The translations under genes were made by a program, and so were the position numbers. Shown here piece by piece: positions 1 through 7,704 of a stretch of 32,526 nucleotides of DNA (positions are counted from its first letter, which is position 1; each line of letters starts with the position of its first letter). The DNA comes from Hydrogenovibrio sp. UBA650 (GTDB taxonomy: Bacteria > Pseudomonadota > Gammaproteobacteria > Thiomicrospirales > Thiomicrospiraceae). Where the stretch lies: positions 13,085-45,610 of the forward strand of contig DBOI01000004.1 of NCBI GenBank assembly GCA_002299245.1. The letters are read 5' to 3'. Under the pieces are notes generated by a model that was given only the letters and a program-made list of their open reading frames with translations, searched no databases and had not been told where the DNA came from.

Positions 1-1
1 T

Positions 2-223
2 AATGAAAAAGGTGATTTTTCTAAAAAGTTCGGCAGCTTTTGGTATCCCCATAGATGGATGGATTCTGGAAATCAACCAGGAGTCTATTACCAACAATAC
101 GATTTTGTCCCCCCTTCTATTATCAAAGCCCACGATAGTTTGCCCCTTGCCTATGGCCTACTTAGGGTCGGCAGCCTAAACAATCCTGAATTGCGTCAGC
201 TTCTAAGCCTAAACTGCCGCTAA
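2..223 (+). CDS. C-terminal end of an unidentified protein (partial)
   Basis: An open frame enters from the left edge and ends with TAA at 221-223, giving 73 residues without a start. The peptide is rich in Trp, Tyr and Pro and contains a Cys two residues before the end (LNCR). I do not recognise the family. It lies on the same strand as fklB, with 66 bases between its stop and the fklB ATG, so the two may be co-transcribed. The frame is open from the window edge, and the residue composition looks protein-like rather than random. It could be a secreted or periplasmic protein, but nothing in the visible part proves this. Confidence 0.5.
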   Translation, partial: NEKGDFSKKFGSFWYPHRWMDSGNQPGVYYQQYDFVPPSIIKAHDSLPLAYGLLRVGSLNNPELRQLLSLNCR

Positions 224-289
224 TCGACAAATCTCAAACTCAGCTTTGTGTTAGTATTGGCTCTTTTTTAAACTCTTGGAAATAAGTCT

Positions 290-910
290 ATGTCTGATAA
301 ATACACTTCAACCCCTGATATCGTAAGTTATGGTATTGGTCGTCAAATGGGTGACCAACTTGCCGCTGATCCATTTGATGGCGTAAATGCTGAAGCCGTA
401 GCAGCAGGTGTCATGGATGCTTTAAACCGAGTTGAAAGCCCAATCAGCGAGGCCGATTTTGCAACAGCATTTCAGGAGATGAATGAAATGATGCAGGCTC
501 AGCAGGCTGAGAAAGGTAAGCTAGCAGCAGAAGCTGGTGAAAAATTTCTAGCTGAAAATGCACAGAGAGACGGCATTGTTGTTACTGAATCGGGGTTGCA
601 GTATGAAATTATTACCGAAGGCTCTGGTGATAAACCAACCGCTGAATCAACCGTCTCAACTCACTACCACGGTACCCTGATTGACGGTACAGTATTCGAC
701 AGTTCTGTTGAGCGCGGCCAACCTGCTGAATTCCCAGTAAACCGAGTGATTGCCGGGTGGACAGAAGCCCTACAATTGATGCCGCAAGGCTCTAAGTGGC
801 GCCTGTATATTCCACACGAGCTGGCCTATGGTGCACATGGTTCGGGTGCAAAAATCGCGCCTTATTCAGCGTTGGTTTTCGATGTTGAGTTACTAGAGAT
901 TGTTGGTTAA
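290..910 (+). CDS. fklB: FKBP-type peptidyl-prolyl cis-trans isomerase, FklB-like
   Basis: Catalyses cis-trans isomerisation of X-Pro bonds during protein folding. It has 206 residues, the same length as E. coli FklB, and matches it in both halves. An N-terminal FKBP dimerisation domain (about 8-95, starting with the SYGIGRQMGDQL segment) is followed by a C-terminal FKBP_C catalytic domain (about 100-206). Binding-pocket residues are visible: Tyr126, Phe136-Asp137, Val153-Ile154, Trp157, Tyr180 and Phe197. There is no signal peptide, so it should be cytoplasmic, as FklB is; FkpA and Mip proteins carry leaders. The start has a weak GGAAATAAG ribosome site. The gene converges on the TonB operon and shares a bidirectional terminator with it. 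Confidence 0.93.
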   Translation: MSDKYTSTPDIVSYGIGRQMGDQLAADPFDGVNAEAVAAGVMDALNRVESPISEADFATAFQEMNEMMQAQQAEKGKLAAEAGEKFLAENAQRDGIVVTESGLQYEIITEGSGDKPTAESTVSTHYHGTLIDGTVFDSSVERGQPAEFPVNRVIAGWTEALQLMPQGSKWRLYIPHELAYGAHGSGAKIAPYSALVFDVELLEIVG

Positions 911-983
911 TGTAACTTAACTCGCTCTGCTCTAGAGGCAATCTGGGCAGTTAGAGGGTTTACAGAAAGCTGAATTATTGAAT

Positions 984-1038
984 AAAAAAAGAGGCCTGTT
1001 AATTTTTGCTAAAAGCAATTTAACAGGCCTCTTTTTTT
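984..1038. terminator. Bidirectional intrinsic terminator between fklB and the TonB operon
   Basis: A perfect inverted repeat pairs 984-1002 with 1020-1038. The GC-rich core GAGGCCTGTTAA / TTAACAGGCCTC is flanked by an A7 run on the left and a T7 run on the right, so it can stop transcription in both directions. The loop can pair further (TTGCT/AGCAA). Each arm contains one copy of the AGGCCTGTT 9-mer repeated in this window. Confidence 0.9.
992..1030. repeat. Inverted pair of the AGGCCTGTT repeat
   Basis: One copy lies at 992-1000 on the plus strand and one at 1022-1030 on the minus strand, both followed by A. Together they form the stem core of the fklB/TonB-operon terminator. Confidence 0.6.
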
Positions 1039-1050
1039 GTGGATCAAAAA

Positions 1051-2319
1051 CTACAATTTAGATAACTGAGTAGACTCTTGGCTTTCAGCAATGGTCTTTT
1101 GGTTTTGCTGCGCTTCTTTTTCTGAAATTTTGGTTAACCAATAGCCAACTTTTTTCTCGTAACTGGGTGACTTTGCTGCCTTTTCAAAGGCTTTCTTAGC
1201 TATATCATTTTGCTTCGAATTATATGCAGCAATCCCGAGTAAATACTGGGTTTTAGAGTACTTTTTCAAGCCTCCCTTTCGCAATGCTATCTGCAACGAT
1301 TTAACCGCTTTATGCCACTCTAGCTTCTCCATATATAAATGGGCAATCAGCAGGTGATCCTTGCCATTTTTCGCCAGCTTGGCTGAATCGGTTAGAATCT
1401 CAATCGCTTTGCTGTACTCACGTGAATTTAACCAATATTGAGCAAGTCTCCGCAGGTTTTTATAGTTAGTTTTTTGCTGTTTGCCATCGAGGCTCTTCTG
1501 CATAGTCTGAGCCGCTTTGTACGGCAGGCCAACATAGTCATACAATTGCATCATGCGCTTAACATCTTTGAACTCAAGATTGTAATACTTATCGGCAACC
1601 ACCAATGCACTCAGCGCTTTCTGCTCTTTATTCTGTTCAAGGTAAACGCCTATTAGATATTGCCACCAAAGCTCCTGTTTGGGTTCACGGTTAACCATCT
1701 TTATCAATAACTTTTCAGCTTTTGAATATTTTTTACCTTCCATGTATACAGCTAATAGAACTTTATGCATATCCATAGAAGGAGTTCTGGTTCTTTTCAT
1801 TGCCGCTTCAATATATTTGGCGGCAGTACTATATTTTTTGAGGCGATAGTGAGTACGCCCCATCAAAAACTCACCCTTTCCTTTCTCTTTAGTTTCGGGT
1901 TCTTGATCCAACCAACGCTTGGTATATTTAAGTGCGCCCTTGTAGTTTGATTCCTGAAAAGCAAGCTGAGCCATCATCCAGTTCATACTATGAAAAGCTT
2001 TTTTCGGGAGCTCATTAGTCGCAAGCGCTTTCTCTCCAGCACGGTATGCTTTTGAATAATTATCAACATTCAGGTAACTGTAAGCTAACTGCTGCTGGAC
2101 AATGGCATACTCATAAGCATTATCTTTGACCTCAGCTGAAAGGGTTTCCAACTTACGAATAGCCTGTTTGTTTTTATCAGAATCAAGTAGCTTATTAATT
2201 TCTTGAAGGGCTTCATAGGTTCCCTGAGTAACGCCTTTCTTCTCTTCAGCTACTGCTGAAGAGAGAGAAAAGAAGCCTATTAATAAGAGCTGAAATAATC
2301 GTTTTGCTAACACACTCAT
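1051..2319 (-). CDS. TPR-repeat protein of the TonB2-type operon
   Basis: A secreted tetratricopeptide-repeat protein of about 422 residues, last gene of the TonB operon. The first 24 residues are a Sec signal peptide (Lys/Arg start, hydrophobic LLLIGFF core, AVA then EE). The rest is helical with several TPR-like units, for example around the YSYLNVDNYSKAYRAGEKAL segment, consistent with periplasmic protein-protein contacts. The stop of tonB overlaps the start in a TGATG arrangement, so translation is probably coupled. A GTG three bases upstream (2322) could also be used; I prefer the ATG because of that overlap and the spacing to GGAAAAG. TPR proteins at this position are typical of TtpC-type TonB clusters. 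Their exact role is not settled; a scaffold for TonB-receptor interaction is my inference. Confidence 0.8.
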   Translation of the reverse strand: MSVLAKRLFQLLLIGFFSLSSAVAEEKKGVTQGTYEALQEINKLLDSDKNKQAIRKLETLSAEVKDNAYEYAIVQQQLAYSYLNVDNYSKAYRAGEKALATNELPKKAFHSMNWMMAQLAFQESNYKGALKYTKRWLDQEPETKEKGKGEFLMGRTHYRLKKYSTAAKYIEAAMKRTRTPSMDMHKVLLAVYMEGKKYSKAEKLLIKMVNREPKQELWWQYLIGVYLEQNKEQKALSALVVADKYYNLEFKDVKRMMQLYDYVGLPYKAAQTMQKSLDGKQQKTNYKNLRRLAQYWLNSREYSKAIEILTDSAKLAKNGKDHLLIAHLYMEKLEWHKAVKSLQIALRKGGLKKYSKTQYLLGIAAYNSKQNDIAKKAFEKAAKSPSYEKKVGYWLTKISEKEAQQNQKTIAESQESTQLSKL

Positions 2320-2951
2320 CACTTTTCCAACTTAAATACTATTTTTTGATAGACCCTAACAGCCACCGGCTTTCCATTCTTATGATGAGGATGGAACTTC
2401 CACTTTTGGATTGCTTTTAGCACTGCTTTGTCAAACTGGCCTGGAGGTGTTGACTCCCTAATCACAGGGTTCTCAACCAAACCACTGACATTAACCGTAA
2501 ATTCAACAGCGACTTCACCTTCAACTTTACGGCGCTTCAATGAGCGTGGATAACGCGGCGCAGATCGATAAATTGCGCGCATATCTTTACCCATAATCAA
2601 ATCAAGGTTTCCTTCTAACACCGGTCCTATATAAGGACCATCGACATTTAGATCCGAAGGAATGTCCGATAGCTTAAGCGCGTCCATCGGCATTGGCGAA
2701 GGTCTTGAAGTTGCCATAGGCTGGAAAGTCTCAGGCTGAACTTCCGGAGGCGGTTCATCGGGCTCAGGGGGTGGTTCCCTGCGCCTTTCCGGAGGCGGTT
2801 CTGTTGCATCATTGTCACGAACGAAATCAATAATTTCGGCATTTAGATTATCATTCAATTGAATTTTACGTTCCACTGTCATTGCCTGCATAATAGCAAA
2901 CAAGATTAAGTTGATAACAAGAGCCAGAACAGCGGGAATAACGAACTTCAT
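2319..2951 (-). CDS. tonB: TonB family energy transducer (TonB2 type)
   Basis: Transmits energy from the proton-driven ExbB/ExbD motor to TonB-dependent outer-membrane receptors. It has 210 residues. An N-terminal membrane anchor (about 5-25) is followed by a short periplasmic Pro/Glu-rich spacer (about 50-80, repeated PPPE/PPEP units) and a C-terminal TonB domain (about 125-208) with the YPRSLKRRKVEGEVAVEF and conserved WKF elements. The spacer is shorter than in E. coli TonB, as in TonB2 proteins. It overlaps exbD by 4 bases and has a GGAGAAAC ribosome site. It sits between exbD and the TPR gene in one operon. Confidence 0.92.
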   Translation of the reverse strand: MKFVIPAVLALVINLILFAIMQAMTVERKIQLNDNLNAEIIDFVRDNDATEPPPERRREPPPEPDEPPPEVQPETFQPMATSRPSPMPMDALKLSDIPSDLNVDGPYIGPVLEGNLDLIMGKDMRAIYRSAPRYPRSLKRRKVEGEVAVEFTVNVSGLVENPVIRESTPPGQFDKAVLKAIQKWKFHPHHKNGKPVAVRVYQKIVFKLEK

Positions 2952-3352
2952 TGTTTCTCCGAGGCCGCAACCGCTACTTTTTCAATTCCTGCCAAACGAG
3001 CTTGGTCTACAACCTGCATGACAATACCCGTTTCAGAGTGCTTGTCAGCAAGAACAACAGCTGTACCTTCTGGCGCTTCAGCGTGTAAACGTTCAACATG
3101 CCCGCGAAGTGAGCGGATATCAACACGTTTTTTATCAACCCAAATCTCACCATCCTTAGTTACTGCAATCATAATATTTGCCTGCTCTTGAGTAACAGTG
3201 GTTTTGGCATTTGGCCTTTGAATCTCGATACCGGCTTCTTTAACAAATGAAGTATTTACAACAAAAAATACCAATAAAATGAATACCATATCAATCATAG
3301 GAGTGATATTCATTCCTACTTGAGAGTCTGTTTTTCTACAACGATTCAACAT
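2948..3352 (-). CDS. exbD: Biopolymer transport protein ExbD
   Basis: Inner-membrane proton-channel subunit paired with ExbB to power TonB. It has 134 residues: a short cytoplasmic N-terminus, one membrane segment (about 17-35) and a periplasmic domain. The proton-carrying aspartate corresponding to E. coli Asp25 is Asp21, in the NITPMIDMVFILLVFF motif. The start follows the exbB stop directly (TAA then ATG) with GGAGATAAATAA upstream, and its end overlaps tonB by 4 bases. Family and position both support the call. Confidence 0.94.
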   Translation of the reverse strand: MLNRCRKTDSQVGMNITPMIDMVFILLVFFVVNTSFVKEAGIEIQRPNAKTTVTQEQANIMIAVTKDGEIWVDKKRVDIRSLRGHVERLHAEAPEGTAVVLADKHSETGIVMQVVDQARLAGIEKVAVAASEKQ

Positions 3353-3943
3353 TTATTTATCTCCTTCCGACCCAGGGTGTAATGCAGCGGACTGGGAATC
3401 AGAGGTGTTGCTAGTTTTTAATTTCATATTTTTTAATTGTGTTTCAAACGCATGGCTTTTGCGGTCTGATATAGATTTCAAATTAGCTCTAAAGTACAAA
3501 CCGGAAAGTGCAGTAATTAAACCTGCCATAGTCGTAATTAGCGCTTCTGAGATTCCGCCAGCCATACCGCGCGCATTACCCACTCCAAACACAGTAATAA
3601 CATCAAACACCTTGATCATTCCTGTGATAGTACCAAGAAGGCCTAGAAGAGGTAGAACATCAACAAAAACCCCAATTAATTTGAGGTGCCTCTCCACCAG
3701 AGTTTTGAAGCGATGTGTAATACGATAGCGAATGTACTCTAAGGGGGCATCTTCAGCCCAAACCTTATTTCGATATTGCTCCAATATGTGCATGCGTTTG
3801 GCTTCTGATTCAAAAAGCAAAAACCAATAACGCTGCAGAATAAAAAACCACATCAGAACAGAGGTGAACAGGATTGCATAAATTACACCCCCGCCGCGCT
3901 GGAAGAAGAGCAGAATGTCATTCAACCAATCAGTTATTAGCAC
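3353..3943 (-). CDS. exbB: ExbB/TolQ/MotA-family proton channel protein (ExbB2-like)
   Basis: The main ExbB channel subunit of this TonB system, 196 residues, inner membrane. Membrane segments lie at about 18-42, 92-115 and 130-155. The MotA/TolQ/ExbB core is seen in PLLGLLGTITGMIKVF and in ALITTMAGLITALSGLYF. The start codon is GTG, preceded by GAGGTG with 7 bases spacing; it lies inside the end of the upstream ttpC gene (14-base overlap). It is the second ExbB-like protein of the cluster, a normal feature of TtpC-containing TonB2 systems. Confidence 0.9.
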   Translation of the reverse strand: MLITDWLNDILLFFQRGGGVIYAILFTSVLMWFFILQRYWFLLFESEAKRMHILEQYRNKVWAEDAPLEYIRYRITHRFKTLVERHLKLIGVFVDVLPLLGLLGTITGMIKVFDVITVFGVGNARGMAGGISEALITTMAGLITALSGLYFRANLKSISDRKSHAFETQLKNMKLKTSNTSDSQSAALHPGSEGDK

Positions 3944-5288
3944 TATTTTTCACCTCATCGTGATCTTCAAAAAGGCTCACACTATGTGATTCTAGGAACT
4001 CAACCAACCTAACTGCTCTGCCATTTAAGAAGGTATGAATCAGCAAGAGTGGAATTGCGACAGCAAGTCCCAATTGTGTAGTAACCAAAGCCTGCGAGAT
4101 ACCACCTGACATCAATTTTGGATCACCGGTTCCAAATAGAGAGATCGACTGGAAGGTTTCAATCATCCCTGTCACCGTTCCGAGTAGACCAAGTAGTGGA
4201 GTAATCGCTGCAAACAGTGCTATTGTCGCCAAACCAAGCCTAATACGTGAACTCTCAGTTTGAATGCCTTCTTCAAGACGCAGAGCTAAAGCCTCTTTAT
4301 CTTTATGACTAATTCCCTGTGCTGAAATCCATAGTCTTCCAAGCGGGTTATTGTTTTTAGCAGTATCACTTTTAGCCTGTTTTTTAACGCGACCTTTCAT
4401 AAATACCAGCCAAATATATCGGTATAGGGCAATCAACAAACCAATCGCACCGAATACAAGAATCAAATAACCAATATATCCACCTTGCTGTATTTGCTCC
4501 ATTACATCTGGAGAGCGTACCAACAATGACAGAATACTGCCTTTTGTAGGGTCCACCGCCATCGCACGTGGTTGGTCATCATTTGCATTTTGTAAATCAA
4601 AAGCTAGAGTTTGTGCATTGCCTGCAGGCTGACGAGCCAGTTCAAGCAATTGGCTCGTTTCTGGCAAGTATCGCAGGTACTTGCCACCTGAAGTTGCTGT
4701 AAAGCCACCAATTCGCATAACCTGTGCGGTTTTTTCTTCACCTTGAGCAGAAATGACAGGTGCATCAAACAACGCTACTTTACGAGTTTGATTCATCTCT
4801 TCGAGCAAGAATACCCAGATAGATTTTAGTTGCGGGAAAGTAATAATATTATGACTGCTCACAATAGGCTTGAGGATTTCACCGCGCTCAGGGAACTGAG
4901 CAGTTACCATTGATCGTGAAACTAGCGACTGAAGTTCACTCGCGTTTTGTCGAGCAATCGCAAATATATCGTTTAACTCGGCGGCTTCTTCTTTGAGTTG
5001 ACGACGCTTCTCAACTAAAGCTTGTTCATTGTCATCAAACTGTTTACGTAAGTCTTCAGCTTTTTTCTCAACCGCTGCCAACAGCGCCTTACCTTGTTCA
5101 AGTTTGGCCTTTTGTTGCGCTCGCTCTTTTAAGAACTTTGCTTCACGCTCTTTATTGATTTTTTGATCTTTTTTAGCTTCCATTCGGACTTGGTTAATCA
5201 AGTCTTCTACACTGGTTACGTTTGCTGAAACTAGAGCTGACTGTGAAGATAAAGCCAATAGCAGGCTTGCTAGGATTAATCTTTTCAT
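3930..5288 (-). CDS. ttpC: TtpC-like MotA/TolQ/ExbB protein with large periplasmic domain
   Basis: An ExbB-family protein with a long N-terminal extension, as in TtpC of Vibrio TonB2 systems, where it is needed for TonB2-dependent iron uptake. It has 452 residues. A signal peptide (1-22, cleavage near VSA) is followed by a charged coiled-coil region (about 28-125) and a periplasmic globular part (to about 265). The channel unit follows, with membrane segments at about 271-297, 349-372 and 398-421. The signature TPLLGLLGTVTGM lies at 363-375. A strong GGAGGTGGC ribosome site lies within the end of the upstream DUF3450 gene, whose stop overlaps this ATG by 4 bases. The gene symbol is by family analogy. 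Confidence 0.88.
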   Translation of the reverse strand: MKRLILASLLLALSSQSALVSANVTSVEDLINQVRMEAKKDQKINKEREAKFLKERAQQKAKLEQGKALLAAVEKKAEDLRKQFDDNEQALVEKRRQLKEEAAELNDIFAIARQNASELQSLVSRSMVTAQFPERGEILKPIVSSHNIITFPQLKSIWVFLLEEMNQTRKVALFDAPVISAQGEEKTAQVMRIGGFTATSGGKYLRYLPETSQLLELARQPAGNAQTLAFDLQNANDDQPRAMAVDPTKGSILSLLVRSPDVMEQIQQGGYIGYLILVFGAIGLLIALYRYIWLVFMKGRVKKQAKSDTAKNNNPLGRLWISAQGISHKDKEALALRLEEGIQTESSRIRLGLATIALFAAITPLLGLLGTVTGMIETFQSISLFGTGDPKLMSGGISQALVTTQLGLAVAIPLLLIHTFLNGRAVRLVEFLESHSVSLFEDHDEVKNSANN

Positions 5289-6043
5289 TTTGCCACCTCC
5301 GGTGAAGTAAACGGAAGGATAACAAGGTTAGGTGGCAACTGCTTGCGAGCCATCAACAAGCCATCTTTAATTGGTTCATTAAACTCAGATGTCAAAATCT
5401 GCCAATTCTGGCTTTTCGGGTTGTAGAAACCGGATTCCTTTCCATCCAGAGTTAAGTAGTAAAGACCTACTCGACCCAATCGCAGGAAGTCAACCGTTCT
5501 AGTTTTATCGGTAACCAATTCACCACGGTAGCTTTCAATACTGTAACCATACTCAGCTTCAACTCGATAAGCCTCAATAAGACGACGGAATTTCTCAGCA
5601 AGAGGAACGTCAGATCGATCCATAACTTTCTGTAATTGCTCTACTCGCATTTTTCTTTCATCTGGCAAAAATGGAGTATCCAAATCTACGAATTTAGTGA
5701 ATACATCACGCATATCCAACATCATTGGTACAAGGTGTCGACGAGTTTGTTCTATTTCAAGGCGCTCAGTATCCAAGCGAACGATCTCTGCTTCCTGATC
5801 CTTTACTTCTCGTTGAAGCTGATCATTGTAGGCTTGCATCTCTTCGAGCTTGGCATTGATCTCACGATACTCATGCAACATAGAACTGGTTTGGTCATCA
5901 AGGGAATCAATTTTATTTTGAGATTTGATGCCTTGTTTTTGTGATTTCTGCTGAATTTTTAGAGCAGAGGAGACATCGGCGGCAGATGCATTAATTGAAA
6001 ATGCACCCAGAGCCAAGGTGGCTATTAGTAGCTGAGGAATCAT
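5285..6043 (-). CDS. DUF3450 periplasmic coiled-coil protein, first gene of the TonB operon
   Basis: A 252-residue secreted protein of the DUF3450 family, which habitually precedes ttpC-exbB-exbD-tonB in marine Gammaproteobacteria. It has a short N-terminal leader (about 1-21, ending SINASAAD), a long heptad-rich coiled coil (about 28-105), and then a conserved domain. This domain includes LDTPFLPDERKMRVEQL and the C-terminal YLTLDGKESGFYNPKSQNW stretch. Biochemical function is not known; a structural partner of TtpC, whose periplasmic part is also coiled-coil, is a reasonable inference. No good Shine-Dalgarno sits close to the ATG (AAGGAT is about 15 bases away), but I see no better start codon upstream in the frame. 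Confidence 0.85.
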   Translation of the reverse strand: MIPQLLIATLALGAFSINASAADVSSALKIQQKSQKQGIKSQNKIDSLDDQTSSMLHEYREINAKLEEMQAYNDQLQREVKDQEAEIVRLDTERLEIEQTRRHLVPMMLDMRDVFTKFVDLDTPFLPDERKMRVEQLQKVMDRSDVPLAEKFRRLIEAYRVEAEYGYSIESYRGELVTDKTRTVDFLRLGRVGLYYLTLDGKESGFYNPKSQNWQILTSEFNEPIKDGLLMARKQLPPNLVILPFTSPEVAK

Positions 6044-6107
6044 AGTGTAACCCGTGTTATCCTTAACAAGATTTAGATTATGCTGAAAATATATATAACA
6101 GCGGACT

Positions 6108-6152
6108 ATGATAATGCTATTTATCGCTCCATGTAAATAGTAATTATTCTCA
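6108..6152 (-). promoter_or_regulatory. Predicted promoter of the TonB operon with Fur-like half-sites
   Basis: On the minus strand TTTACA (6132-6137) and TATCAT (6108-6113) are separated by 18 bases, each one mismatch from sigma-70 consensus. TGAGAATAATTACTA (6138-6152) matches 11 of 14 defined positions of the 7-1-7 Fur pattern and abuts the -35. A GATAA...TTATC dyad (6110-6125) covers the -10. Iron/Fur control would be expected for a TonB system, but the matches are imperfect. Confidence 0.4.
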
Positions 6153-6237
6153 AAATTGCATAGAATTTTCTAATTACTACCCATAATCCAAACTAAAGTT
6201 AACTTTGCTTGCCTCTTTTGTTTTTACCGCGCTTAAA

Positions 6238-6549
6238 TTATTTCTCGCACGAGGCCTGACAACTCTTAAAACTCTCAAACGGAACCACATCATCGCAGCC
6301 ACCCCAAATAAAAGGCTCACAAACTTGTGTCTCGTTATTGAAGTAATATTTACGAAACGCGGCTTTACACATACCTGTTACTGGCTTTAAGCCACATCTT
6401 TGAGGGTTGATTTCTTGGCTATTTATATTGAATTCAGCTCCTGTTAGACCATTAAGACTTGAACAACTTGTGCTCACAAAAATCACGAGCAGGCCTGTTA
6501 AAAATAATTTAAACCTATACATATTGAACCCATATATAGCTATTTTCAT
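6238..6549 (-). CDS. Small lipoprotein with a Kunitz/BPTI-type protease-inhibitor domain
   Basis: A 103-residue protein. An inner ATG (residue 10, base 6522) would give a more typical lipoprotein start; neither start has a strong ribosome site. Residues 10-29 form a signal sequence ending VSTSC, with Cys29 the likely lipidated residue (Ser at -3 makes the lipobox imperfect). Residues 52-101 form a Kunitz domain: six cysteines at 52, 61, 77, 85, 97 and 101. The spacing is 8-15-7-11-3, against 8-15-7-12-3 in BPTI. The RKYYFNNET and FIWGGC core elements and the FESFKSC segment are present. The residue after the second Cys, which is P1 in BPTI, is Lys62 followed by Ala63, as in BPTI, suggesting inhibition of trypsin-like proteases. 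It lies 13 bases after the omega-amidase gene on the same strand. Target and role are unknown. Confidence 0.82.
   Translation of the reverse strand: MKIAIYGFNMYRFKLFLTGLLVIFVSTSCSSLNGLTGAEFNINSQEINPQRCGLKPVTGMCKAAFRKYYFNNETQVCEPFIWGGCDDVVPFESFKSCQASCEK
6491..6499 (+). repeat. AGGCCTGTT repeat copy (within the Kunitz lipoprotein gene)
   Basis: Exact 9-mer followed by A; it lies in the part of the gene coding the signal sequence, antisense to it. Confidence 0.5.
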
Positions 6550-6562
6550 ATAAAACGAACAT

Positions 6563-7345
6563 CTACAAATCCTCTAAAAATGGGAATTTTGCCCTAACCC
6601 GCTTAACTTCATTCAAATCGATTTCAGCCTTAAATATATCCTCTTGACTATTAGCGTATCCCAAAACCTCACCCATAGGTGAAATCAGACAAGAACCACC
6701 TGAATAACTAAGCCCGTTGTCGTCACTACCAGTTCTATTCACGGCGATGATAAAACACTGGTTTTCTATAGCCCTTGCTTTTAAGAGCGACTCCCAATGT
6801 TGTTGACGAGAATCCGGCCAATTGGCAATAACAATAAAGCCTTTAACTTTTTTGGCCAACTTGCGAAACAGTTCTGGGAAGCGTAAGTCATAGCAAATTA
6901 ACAATGCAAAACTCTCACCATCAATTTCGACTATGCTCGAATTATGTCCTGCCTGAAAAGCTTTATCCTCACCTGCGTAACTGAATAGTTTCTGCTTAGA
7001 ATACTCGCCAGCCAAAATACCGTTACGATCAAAAAGTAATGCCCTGTTAAAAAACTTAACTGATTGACCATGGCACTCTTGTCGAACCTGTTTCTGGGCA
7101 ACCCCAGCGACAATATTGACATTGTATTCAAGAGCAAGTGAAGCTAAAGCCTGGCTGATTTCACCCTCTACAGATTCAGCAAACTTAATCGGCTGCATTG
7201 AAAACCCAGCATGAAATGTCTCGGGCAAAACGACTAAATCGGCACCTGAACCCTTCACTCTTTCTAAGAATAAGGCTTTGAGTTTAGCAAGATTTGCTTC
7301 GCTGTCTTGCCAGATTGAATTGAACTGTATGCCGAGAATTTTCAT
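6563..7345 (-). CDS. Nitrilase-superfamily amidohydrolase, YafV/Nit2-like (omega-amidase)
   Basis: A 260-residue carbon-nitrogen hydrolase, close in length and sequence to E. coli YafV. Members of this branch deaminate omega-amides of keto acids such as alpha-ketoglutaramate. The catalytic triad is visible: Glu42 in LPETFHAGF, Lys117 in YSKQKLF and Cys151 in LICYDLRFPELF. Further family blocks are ANWPDSRQQHWESLLKARAI and the C-terminal VRAKFPFLEDL. It has no leader and should be cytoplasmic. The gene is first of a probable two-gene unit with the Kunitz lipoprotein (13-base gap) and is divergent from tRNA-Asn. The ribosome site is weak. The exact substrate cannot be read from sequence. Confidence 0.88.
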   Translation of the reverse strand: MKILGIQFNSIWQDSEANLAKLKALFLERVKGSGADLVVLPETFHAGFSMQPIKFAESVEGEISQALASLALEYNVNIVAGVAQKQVRQECHGQSVKFFNRALLFDRNGILAGEYSKQKLFSYAGEDKAFQAGHNSSIVEIDGESFALLICYDLRFPELFRKLAKKVKGFIVIANWPDSRQQHWESLLKARAIENQCFIIAVNRTGSDDNGLSYSGGSCLISPMGEVLGYANSQEDIFKAEIDLNEVKRVRAKFPFLEDL

Positions 7346-7437
7346 CGTAATCTACTAGGGATTGAGAACCGAAATATCAAAAATTAAAATTTATTCGATA
7401 TGGAGAAAAAAAACTACAGTTTTTTTACAAAAACATC

Positions 7438-7465
7438 TTGCGCAAAGGAATAATTTGCCTATAAT
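7438..7465 (+). promoter_or_regulatory. Promoter of tRNA-Asn
   Basis: TTGCGC (7438-7443), a 16-base spacer and a perfect TATAAT (7460-7465) stand 34 bases before the tRNA. The discriminator region ACGCACCC is GC-rich, as in stringently controlled stable-RNA promoters. Confidence 0.75.
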
Positions 7466-7499
7466 ACGCACCCATACAGAGCTCAGCTCTGCTGACTAT

Positions 7500-7575
7500 T
7501 CCCCAATAGTTCAGTTGGTAGAACACCGGACTGTTAATCCGTATGTCCCTGGTTCGAGTCCAGGTTGGGGAGCCA
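7500..7575 (+). tRNA. tRNA-Asn (anticodon GTT)
   Basis: A complete 76-base cloverleaf. The acceptor stem TCCCCAA (7500-7506) pairs with TTGGGGA (7565-7571), followed by discriminator G and an encoded CCA. The anticodon loop CTGTTAA carries GTT, and the T loop is TTCGAGT. It has its own promoter and terminator, so it is a single-gene transcription unit. Confidence 0.96.
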
Positions 7576-7581
7576 AATTCT

Positions 7582-7616
7582 AAAAAAGCCCTAGTCGCAA
7601 GATTAGGGCTTTTTTG
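7582..7616 (+). terminator. Intrinsic terminator of tRNA-Asn
   Basis: The stem GCCCTAGTC / GATTAGGGC (one G-U pair) with loop GCAA is followed by a T6 run, seven bases after the tRNA CCA end. A-runs on the left side make it potentially active in the other direction too. Confidence 0.85.
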
Positions 7617-7643
7617 TTTCTAACCGATAATTCTAGTAGATAT

Positions 7644-7676
7644 AAAAAAACCGCTTTGAGTTTCCTCTAAGCGGCT
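7644..7676 (-). terminator. Intrinsic terminator of the ilvE - zinc-finger operon
   Basis: Read on the minus strand, a CCGCTTAGAG / CTCAAAGCGG stem with a GAAA tetraloop is followed by T7 (7644-7650). It lies about 30 bases after the stop of the zinc-finger gene. Confidence 0.85.
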
Positions 7677-7704
7677 TCTAGTTCAACCAAGTCTAACCAA
7701 ACAA

